Source: Alphaproteobacteria bacterium (GTDB lineage Bacteria > Pseudomonadota > Alphaproteobacteria > CACIAM-22H2). From it: DNA of 41,653 nucleotides. Made by a program: the position numbers and the translations under genes. The stretch is taken from contig JAEUKZ010000002.1 in NCBI GenBank assembly GCA_016793045.1, positions 1 to 41,653 on the forward strand, in the 5' to 3' direction. Positions 17,839 through 23,932 of the stretch are shown here, piece after piece; the stretch's first letter is position 1, and the number at the start of each line of letters is the position of its first letter. A model generated the notes under the pieces. It had not been told where the DNA came from, searched no databases, and saw only the letters and a program-made list of their open reading frames with translations.

Positions 17839-18645
17839 ATGAACGAAGCCAAGCCCGCGCGCGGCCGGTTTCGTCGGTTGTCGCTGCAGCGGCGGCTGAT
17901 GGCCGACCTGATGGCCGCGAGTTTCCGCACCCCCATCATCGCGGGCGAACGCCTCCTTCGCGTCGGCGAGGCGGCAAGGGCCCGACGGTCCTTCCCCAAG
18001 GCGCCGGGATGGACCGCGATCATCCTCAAGGCCTTTGCGATCGTCTCGACGCGCCGGCCGCTGCTGCGGCAGGTGCGCGTATCGTTCCCTTTCCCCCATC
18101 TCTACGAGCATCCCGTAAGCGTCGCGACGGTGCTGATCGAGCGCGAGTGGCGTGGCGAGGGCGGCGTCTTCTTCGATCAGATCGTCGCGCCGGAAACCAT
18201 GCCGCTCGCCGAACTCGACATCGTCATCCGCGGCTTGCGCGACCGGCCGGTCGAATCCGTCGGCGGCTTCCGCCGGATGCTGCGCTTCACCAAGTATCCC
18301 TTGCCGCTGCGCCGGCTCCTCTGGTGGCTTGGTCTGCGCGGGTCTGGCTACCTGCACGCCCGCTACTTCGGCACGTTCTCGGTTAATTCGATCAGCCTGC
18401 CGCGTGCACGGATGGTGCAGACCACCACCCCGATCACGATCTCGCTGATCCACATGCCGCTTGAGCCGTCCGACCAGATCCGGCTTAGCGCCGCATTCGA
18501 CCACCGCGTGCTCGACGGCATGGAGGTCGGCCGGGCCCTGGGCGAGGTCGAAGCGGTGATCAACCGCGAGATCGTCGCCGAGCTGCGCGCGATGGCGGCG
18601 GAACGATCGCGCGCTTCGGGCGTCGCACCCGCCCCGGCACGCTGA
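17839..18645 (+). CDS. E2-type (2-oxoacid dehydrogenase) acyltransferase domain protein without lipoyl domain
   Basis: A 268-residue protein with the chloramphenicol-acetyltransferase-like fold of 2-oxoacid dehydrogenase E2 catalytic domains. The key evidence is the C-terminal active-site segment AAFDHRVLDGMEVGRAL, matching the E2 consensus DHRxxDG, in which the histidine is catalytic, and a preceding strand ITISLIHM. There is no lipoyl domain and no peripheral-subunit-binding domain, so it is not a standard pyruvate dehydrogenase E2. Such free-standing proteins are annotated as putative acyltransferases and have unknown substrates. The start ATG at 17839 was chosen over a longer in-frame extension because protein-like composition begins here; no strong ribosome site is visible. 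Neighbouring lipid enzymes suggest an acyl-transfer role in the same pathway, by inference. Confidence 0.7.
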   Translation: MNEAKPARGRFRRLSLQRRLMADLMAASFRTPIIAGERLLRVGEAARARRSFPKAPGWTAIILKAFAIVSTRRPLLRQVRVSFPFPHLYEHPVSVATVLIEREWRGEGGVFFDQIVAPETMPLAELDIVIRGLRDRPVESVGGFRRMLRFTKYPLPLRRLLWWLGLRGSGYLHARYFGTFSVNSISLPRARMVQTTTPITISLIHMPLEPSDQIRLSAAFDHRVLDGMEVGRALGEVEAVINREIVAELRAMAAERSRASGVAPAPAR

Positions 18646-18757
18646 CGGGCCGCCGGCCAACCGCACCGGGCGCGACCGGACCTGCCGCACTCTTGCCCCG
18701 GGGCCGCAACCGGTTCAGCATTGGGCCGACATTCCAGCGGATTGACGGTAGCCATCT

Positions 18758-20413
18758 ATGCGCGTCGTAACTCTCCCGATTGCTGCACGCGCCGCGGCGG
18801 CGGCGATGGCCATCGGCGCCGGCGTCGTCTGCGGTCCCGCCTTCGCGCAGGCGCCAAACGCGGCGGGGACCGCGCCGGCATCGTTGCCCGAGCTGCCGGC
18901 GGCGCGCCCGCTCGCCGCCACTGAATGCGGCGCATTCAGCGGCGGCGCGCTGATGACGTGCCTGCGCGCCGCCGACGACGATGCCGGGTCGCTGGTGGCG
19001 CTCGGCCGGCTGATCGCCGACGGCGCGACCGGCGCGCGCAACGAGGCCGCGTCGCTGCGGTTCTTCAGCCTCGCCGCCGGGCGCGGCAGCATGGAGGCGC
19101 TCAACGAACTCGGGCTCGTCTACGCAGGCGGTCGCGGCGTCGCCCGCGACCCGGCCCGCGCCGTCCAGCTGTTCCGCGCCGCGGCGGAGGGCGGCAGCGC
19201 CGAGGCGGCCTACAACCTCGCGCTCGCCTATGCGAGCGGCCAGGGCGTCGAGCAGAGCGACAGCGAGTCGATCGCGTGGCTGACGCGTGCCGCCGCCGCC
19301 GGCCATCGCGAGGCGGCGCACCAGCTCGGCCGCGCCTACGAGGACGGCGTCATCGTGCCGGAGGACGTCGCGCGTGCCATCCAGCTCTACCGCCAGGCGG
19401 CGGATCTCGGCCTCGCGGCGGCTCAGTTCGATCTCGGAATGCTTCTGCAGTCGTCGCGCCGCGGGCAGCCCGACCTCGCCGGCGCGGCGCAGATGTTCCG
19501 GCGCGCGTCGGACCAGGGACACGCCCAGGCCCAGCGCGCGCTCGCCGCGATGATGCGCGATGGGACGGGCATGACGCGCAATGATGCCGGCGCGGCAGCG
19601 CTGATGCGGCTTGCAGCGACGCAAGGGCTGCCGGCGGCGGAGTTCGAGCTGGCCGAGATGATCGAGCAGGGACGCGGCACGCTTCGCGATCTCGGCGAAG
19701 CCTTGACCTGGTATCGACGCGCCGCCGGGCATGGCGTCGGTCCGGCCGTTGCGGCAGTGGCAAGGCTCGAGCGTCTGCTGGCCGAGAGCCGCGTCCGCCC
19801 GCCGACCGCACCGCCGGTTGCGCCGCCGGTCGCGCCGCCGACGCCGCCCGCCGCGCCCGCGCCGCAGCAGGCGACCGCGCCACCGGCGCCGCCCAACCCG
19901 CCGCCAACGACGCCGGCCAATGCCGAGGCGGCCGCATGGCGCGCGATTGCGCGCAGCACCAAGCCGGGCGACTTCGAGGCCTTTCTGCAGCGCTTTCCCA
20001 ACGGCACCTACGCCGCACAGGCGCGCAGCCGCCTGGCACGGCTCAGCGAACCGCAGGCGGCCGCGCCAAATCGCGACGCCGTCGCGCCGGCACGGCCGCG
20101 GCCTGCGCCGTCGCCCCCGGCGACCAGCGGCCTGTGCCAGTATGTCGGCCCGCAGGGCATGAATGCGCTGACCCGCTACGGGGCCGCATCGATGACGGTG
20201 TCGCGCAACTGGCAATGCAGCGGCGTCGCGACCGACATGCTGCTCAACCCGCAGATCGAGACCCCGCCGCGCAACGGCCGTGCAGACGCGGGCGGCGTGC
20301 GCCACACCTATCGCCCAAATCCCGACTATGTCGGTTCGGACAACTACGTCGTCAGCTACACGATCGACGGGCGCCGCGTGAGTGTCGCGGTCAGCGTCAC
20401 CGTCGCGCCATGA
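18758..20413 (+). CDS. Secreted Sel1-repeat protein (paralogue 1) with C-terminal beta domain
   Basis: A 551-residue exported protein. Residues 1-30 form a signal peptide ending PAFA-QA. A short conserved lead (RPLAATECGAFSGG) is followed by about seven or eight Sel1-like repeats of some 36 residues (pattern A..LG..Y..G.GV..D...A...F..AA..G) to about residue 345. Next comes a proline-rich linker (about 347-390), then a segment seen in many caspase-like alphaproteobacterial proteins (AIARSTKPGDFEAFLQRFP). The last 100 residues hold a beta-rich domain with YRPNPDYVGSDNYVVSYTI, reminiscent of bacterial Ig/cadherin-like repeats. Sel1 repeats are protein-interaction scaffolds. The N-terminal half is strongly similar to the protein at 29385-30914, so the two arose by duplication around the T6SS block. 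A role as T6SS accessory or immunity protein is an inference; it could also be a general periplasmic scaffold. Confidence 0.82.
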   Translation: MRVVTLPIAARAAAAAMAIGAGVVCGPAFAQAPNAAGTAPASLPELPAARPLAATECGAFSGGALMTCLRAADDDAGSLVALGRLIADGATGARNEAASLRFFSLAAGRGSMEALNELGLVYAGGRGVARDPARAVQLFRAAAEGGSAEAAYNLALAYASGQGVEQSDSESIAWLTRAAAAGHREAAHQLGRAYEDGVIVPEDVARAIQLYRQAADLGLAAAQFDLGMLLQSSRRGQPDLAGAAQMFRRASDQGHAQAQRALAAMMRDGTGMTRNDAGAAALMRLAATQGLPAAEFELAEMIEQGRGTLRDLGEALTWYRRAAGHGVGPAVAAVARLERLLAESRVRPPTAPPVAPPVAPPTPPAAPAPQQATAPPAPPNPPPTTPANAEAAAWRAIARSTKPGDFEAFLQRFPNGTYAAQARSRLARLSEPQAAAPNRDAVAPARPRPAPSPPATSGLCQYVGPQGMNALTRYGAASMTVSRNWQCSGVATDMLLNPQIETPPRNGRADAGGVRHTYRPNPDYVGSDNYVVSYTIDGRRVSVAVSVTVAP

Positions 20414-20429
20414 GCCGCGGCCGGGAAGT

Positions 20430-20654
20430 TCAGTCGACCTGTCCCAGGACCACGGGATAGGCCAAGTCGCCGCCTTCGAAGGCGACCATCACCGTCGCGC
20501 CGACTTGGATGCCCCAGGCGCAGTTGCAGGTATAGCAGACCGGTGCGTTCACGGTGCTTGCGCCCGCTGCGGGGACCATGATCCGCACCCGGCCCCGCGC
20601 CGCGAGCTCCGACGTGTCGAGCACCTTGCCACGGTAGACGCCATGCGCTGGCAT
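20430..20654 (-). CDS. Small gp5/Vgr-type OB-fold protein
   Basis: A 74-residue protein resembling the OB-fold of phage baseplate gp5 and VgrG: it opens with HGVYRGKVLDTSE, has GRVRIMVPAAG in the middle and ends VGATVMVAFEGGDLAYPVVLGQVD, the typical close of such domains. A central VCYTCNCAW adds three cysteines in C-x2-C-x-C spacing, unusual for the fold and possibly metal-binding. I chose the ATG at 20654, which has an AGGGAG ribosome site nine bases upstream, over a longer frame. It is the last gene of the minus-strand T6SS block, 53 bases downstream of the caspase-like gene. Inference: a mini spike or tip adaptor that helps load the neighbouring candidate effector, or a remnant of a contractile-tail spike. 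It converges on the Sel1-repeat gene with 16 bases between stops. Confidence 0.6.
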   Translation of the reverse strand: MPAHGVYRGKVLDTSELAARGRVRIMVPAAGASTVNAPVCYTCNCAWGIQVGATVMVAFEGGDLAYPVVLGQVD

Positions 20655-20707
20655 ATTGCGATACTCCCTGACGTTGCTCCGCCGACGACGCGCCGCACCG
20701 CGCGCGA

Positions 20708-21520
20708 TCACACCCTTTCGACCTTCTCGGCGCGCGAGAAGGCCCAGCGGCGCAGGTCGACGCCGCCGGGGAAGGCCGTCACGAGCTGCCCGGTCAGCAG
20801 GAAGTTCGCTTTGCCCTCGGCGCTCTGGCTCTCGGTGCTTGCGGTCACCGGGACGTTCCAGATGTCCGCGAGATTGCGCAGCAGGGCCGCCCCGGCGGCC
20901 CCGAGCGCCACCCGGCAGGCGTGAAACTCGACGAAGCCGAAATCCGCCATCAGCTGGGCCATCTGGCGAAGCGCCGGCGCCAATGTCGCGACAGTCTTGC
21001 CGTTGAGCACCGTCAGCGTCGCCTCGTGGTCGATGCCCTTCACGAGGTCGAGCGAGCGCTTGCCGAAGGTGAGCGACGCCAGACCTGGGCCGCCGTGGCC
21101 GTGAAAACGCATGAGCAGCAGCTTCGACTTTTCCGCGACCTGCGCCTTGATGTCGGTCATCACCTGGATGACGCCGTTGGTCATCGCACCGGTCTGGATC
21201 GGCCGACCGAATTGCCCCAGTTCCGGCACCACCGCGTCGAGCACGACGGGATCGGTGACATCGACCGCGTCGGCCGCCTGGAGGCCCGCATTGCGGATCA
21301 ACTCGAGCCAGAGCGGCCCGTCGGCGAGGTCGCCGGAACCGGAGGTCTTCATGACCTCGTTGCGGAAGCGCGCAACCGCATCGGACGTGTTCTGCCCGTA
21401 GATGCCGTCCGTCACCAGAATCTTGCCGAAGCGCCGGTTGAGCAGGATCTGCAGCGCGATGATGCGCGGCCCCGACTCGTTGCGCTTGACGATCAGCATC
21501 GCACGGGCCGCATCACGCAC
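20708..21520 (-). CDS. Peptidoglycan-binding plus caspase-like (clan CD, DUF4347-type) protein; candidate T6SS effector
   Basis: A 270-residue protein from the GTG at 21520 (or 263 from the ATG at 21499; neither has a clear ribosome site). Residues about 12-55 match a PG_binding_1 domain (LQILLNRRFG...VTDGIYGQNTSDAVARF). From about 90 to 255 it resembles the caspase-fold DUF4347 family: MRFHGHGGPG puts a histidine-glycine pair at 140-143 after a hydrophobic strand, and VEFHACRVALG puts C202 after the next strand, the His/Cys dyad layout of clan CD peptidases. It then continues GAALLRNLADIWNVPVTAS. No signal peptide is seen, as expected for a T6SS cargo. The gene starts three bases after the tagH stop and is followed by the small OB-fold gene. 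A cell-wall-targeted protease toxin is my inference; it could instead be a structural accessory. No obvious immunity gene adjoins it. Confidence 0.6.
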   Translation of the reverse strand: MRDAARAMLIVKRNESGPRIIALQILLNRRFGKILVTDGIYGQNTSDAVARFRNEVMKTSGSGDLADGPLWLELIRNAGLQAADAVDVTDPVVLDAVVPELGQFGRPIQTGAMTNGVIQVMTDIKAQVAEKSKLLLMRFHGHGGPGLASLTFGKRSLDLVKGIDHEATLTVLNGKTVATLAPALRQMAQLMADFGFVEFHACRVALGAAGAALLRNLADIWNVPVTASTESQSAEGKANFLLTGQLVTAFPGGVDLRRWAFSRAEKVERV

Positions 21521-21523
21521 GCC

Positions 21524-22852
21524 TCAGCCATGGCGATTGGCTTCAGCCTCGTAGGCCGCGGTGAAGGCCTGGCCGAGCTGTCCCGCGAAGTTGTTGGCGA
21601 CGTCGCGGCGAAGCTCGGCGTAAGCGGCCTCGTAGCGCTCCCACTGCTTGCTCTTGCCGGAGAGCAGCCCACCCTTGGCGCTCGCGGCGATCGCCTCCGG
21701 CGACAGCCGCTGCAGCAGCAGATCGAGCGCCGCACGAAATCCAGCGAGCAACGAAAGCTGATGGGCCTCGAGATCGCGGCAGGCATCGGCCAGCGCGGCC
21801 GGACCGCTGAGGAACCCCGGCCGAACCGCGCCGAACAGCAGGAGGAGCATCTCGCCTTCGTCGGCGGAGAACTTGAGCGGATTGTTGTCGCGGGCCCCGA
21901 TCACGGTCTGGGAAACGCGGAATTCGCCCTTGATCGCGCGCCGGGCGGCAAGCAGCCGCGCAAACGTCCCGAGCATGATGCGGCTCGATTCCCCGAGCGC
22001 GCGCATCGCGGCGACCGGATCGATGCCGGGCGGCAGGGAGTCCATGCCCGCGCCGGCGAGAAAGGCCTGCAGCAGCGCATCGGATGCCATGGCCGGCGGC
22101 GGGGCAACGTCTTGCGCGATGGGCGGGCGGGCGGTCCGCTTCGCCGCGGGCTGCGGCGGTGCAGCAGCGGGTTCCATCCAGTCGTCCGGCAGGCCGCCCG
22201 GCTCGATCGCGTTGTCGGCGCGCGGCACCGGCACGGCATGCACGTCGAACGGCGCCGGTTCCGACGCGGCCGGCCCCGCCGGCCCCGGGCGCGCCGGCCA
22301 CGGCTCGTCGAACGGCGAGCGCGAAGGCTGCGGCCGGGCCGCCTCGTCCGGCCGGCTCAGGTCATCGAACAGGTTGGCATCGGGCGGTATCGCCGGGCCG
22401 CCGGCATCAGCAGCAAAGTCGTGCGGCGTCCGCTGTGCGAGATCGCCGACGCCGAAGGGGTCGATCGGATGCGATGCGGCCGCGACGGCCGGCGGCGCGG
22501 CGCCGATCCCGTCGCCCACGCCCGCCGGCTCGACCGCCAGCACGTAGTCGCCCATGCGGATGCTGTCGCCGGGCTGGATCGGCGTCGCACGGCCGCGCGT
22601 CACAGGCACGTCGTTGACGAGAGTCCCGTTGGTGCTGCTGTCCTCGAGCTGCCACACGCCGCGCACAGGCGCGATCCGGCAATGGCGGCGCGACACGAGC
22701 GCCAGCGGGTCGGGCAGCATCAGGTCGTTGTCGTCGCCGCGTCCGATCGCGACCGGCGCATCGGAGAGCACGATCGCCTGGGCCGAAGGCGTCTGCCCGA
22801 TGGGGGCCGCCGCGACACGCAATCGAAGGGACGGCTGCGCCGGGTCGCTCAT
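21524..22852 (-). CDS. tagH: T6SS-associated FHA-domain protein TagH
   Basis: A 442-residue cytoplasmic protein. An N-terminal FHA domain (about residues 25-105) shows GRGDDNDLMLPD, SRRHC and DSSTNGTLVND, the phosphothreonine-binding loops. A long Pro/Ala-rich linker (about 110-260) leads to a C-terminal helical domain (about 265-442; DALLQAFLAGAGM..., then RVSQTVIGARDNNPLKFS and DLEAHQ), the TagH/ImpI/VasC C-terminal region that precedes contact with the secretion apparatus. In studied systems (Pseudomonas H1, Agrobacterium) the FHA protein is the output of the PpkA/PppA phosphorylation switch, whose genes are at 38116-41044. The ATG at 22852 has GAGG six bases upstream and starts the recognisable FHA protein; the longer frame runs under the PAAR gene and is rejected. 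Confidence 0.9.
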   Translation of the reverse strand: MSDPAQPSLRLRVAAAPIGQTPSAQAIVLSDAPVAIGRGDDNDLMLPDPLALVSRRHCRIAPVRGVWQLEDSSTNGTLVNDVPVTRGRATPIQPGDSIRMGDYVLAVEPAGVGDGIGAAPPAVAAASHPIDPFGVGDLAQRTPHDFAADAGGPAIPPDANLFDDLSRPDEAARPQPSRSPFDEPWPARPGPAGPAASEPAPFDVHAVPVPRADNAIEPGGLPDDWMEPAAAPPQPAAKRTARPPIAQDVAPPPAMASDALLQAFLAGAGMDSLPPGIDPVAAMRALGESSRIMLGTFARLLAARRAIKGEFRVSQTVIGARDNNPLKFSADEGEMLLLLFGAVRPGFLSGPAALADACRDLEAHQLSLLAGFRAALDLLLQRLSPEAIAASAKGGLLSGKSKQWERYEAAYAELRRDVANNFAGQLGQAFTAAYEAEANRHG

Positions 22853-23005
22853 TTGTGCCTCGTCTTCCGGTCTGCGCGAACAGCGCCCCGCAGCCGTGCC
22901 GGCCCGCGCAGCGCGTGCCCGCCCGCCGCCCGGCCGGCGCGCCCGGGGCCTTGCCGCGGGGCAGGCGGGATGTGAGACTGCTCCATCCGCGTTGTCGTGG
23001 TGATC
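22853..23005. promoter_or_regulatory. Divergent region between tagH and PAAR gene
   Basis: The FHA gene leaves to the left and the PAAR gene to the right, so this 153-base, extremely GC-rich stretch should contain promoter elements for both. I see no clear -35/-10 boxes and no sigma-54 GG-N10-GC site. Confidence 0.25.
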
Positions 23006-23302
23006 ATGCCTCCAGCCGCACGCCTTGGCGACCTCCATGTCTGTCCGATGGCGACCCCCGGGGTCCCGCCGATCCCCCATGTCGGCGGCCCGATCAGCGG
23101 GCCCTGCGCGCCGGCGGTGATGCTCGGCGGGATGCCGGCGGCACGGGTCGGCGACCTCTGCCTTTGCGTCGGGCCGCCCGATGCGATTGTCACCGGCAGT
23201 CCGAAGGTCCTGATCGGCGGCATGCCGGCGGCGCGCATCGGCGATTCGACGCTGCATGGCGGACAGATCGTCATGGGCTGCCCGACCGTCATCATCTCGT
23301 AG
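23006..23302 (+). CDS. PAAR-domain T6SS spike tip protein
   Basis: A 98-residue stand-alone PAAR protein. It starts MPPAARLGDLHVCPM and contains the repeated PAARxGD pattern twice more (GGMPAARVGD and GGMPAARIGD), with GG-rich turns and cysteine or histidine residues (C16, H28, C37, C54, C56, H87, C94) that can supply the zinc site at the cone tip. PAAR proteins cap the VgrG trimer and sharpen the spike; this one has no effector extension. It is alone on the plus strand inside an otherwise minus-strand T6SS block, between the FHA gene and the DUF6931-like gene. The ATG at 23006 is preferred over two in-frame GTGs just upstream, because PAAR homologues begin near this point; no strong ribosome site helps. 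Confidence 0.9.
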   Translation: MPPAARLGDLHVCPMATPGVPPIPHVGGPISGPCAPAVMLGGMPAARVGDLCLCVGPPDAIVTGSPKVLIGGMPAARIGDSTLHGGQIVMGCPTVIIS

Positions 23303-23329
23303 CCCCCGCCCACAGCCGCCGCCAGCGCC

Positions 23330-23932
23330 TCATCCCGGCGCCGCGATGCGTCCGTTGCCGCCGGCCGCAATGTCGATGCCCTGGGCGACGAGCTGCGCGT
23401 AGCGACCGGGAATCTTGTCGGGCGGACCGGCAACCGCCGCCAGCGTGACCGCGCCGATCACCGCCCGCGCGATCAGAAATGGCGGCGGCGGCACCACGGG
23501 GGCATTCGGCGGTGCCATGCTGCCACCGCTCCAGAACGCCGCCACCGCGGCCCAGGCGCCGGCGCTGTCGAACTGCGTGGACTGCGCCTTTGCCATCGCC
23601 GCGCGCCGGTTCTCTTCAGTCGGCTTGTAGACCCAGGCCTCCGCCGCGGCGAGCGCATCGGCATCGCCCGGCTTGCGCATCACCGCCATCGCCGCGTGCG
23701 CGGCGAGCGCCGCCCACCAGACCGCTTCGCGCGGCATCAGCGACACCGCGAGAACGCGCACCGCGTCGTCGTGGAGCGACTGCGCGGCGAGCGCATCGAC
23801 CAGCGCATTGACGCCCTGCGCGCGCGCGGCGATCGCGCCCGCGCTCTCGGAGATCTGCGCCGCGGTGACGACGTCCGTGAACGGCGCGTTGATCAGTTTG
23901 GTGAAGGGTCGGCTGGGCATGGCGCGGCTCAT
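23330..23932 (-). CDS. DUF6931-like T6SS accessory protein next to VgrG
   Basis: A 200-residue helical protein of unknown function. It has TAAQISESAGAIAARAQG near the N-terminus, a well-conserved looking LMPREAVWWAALAAHAA segment, AAEAWVYKPTEENRRAAMAKA, and an alanine/proline-rich tail (VVPPPPFLIARAVIGAV). From memory it resembles proteins annotated as DUF6931 that sit beside vgrG and PAAR genes; I cannot confirm this without a search. Its ATG overlaps the vgrG stop as ATGA (23929-23932), so the two are translationally coupled. This suggests a role at the spike, for example as an adaptor or chaperone for tip assembly or cargo loading, by inference. It lacks a signal peptide and any catalytic motif I can see. 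A second in-frame ATG at 23920 is a less likely start. Confidence 0.7.
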   Translation of the reverse strand: MSRAMPSRPFTKLINAPFTDVVTAAQISESAGAIAARAQGVNALVDALAAQSLHDDAVRVLAVSLMPREAVWWAALAAHAAMAVMRKPGDADALAAAEAWVYKPTEENRRAAMAKAQSTQFDSAGAWAAVAAFWSGGSMAPPNAPVVPPPPFLIARAVIGAVTLAAVAGPPDKIPGRYAQLVAQGIDIAAGGNGRIAAPG

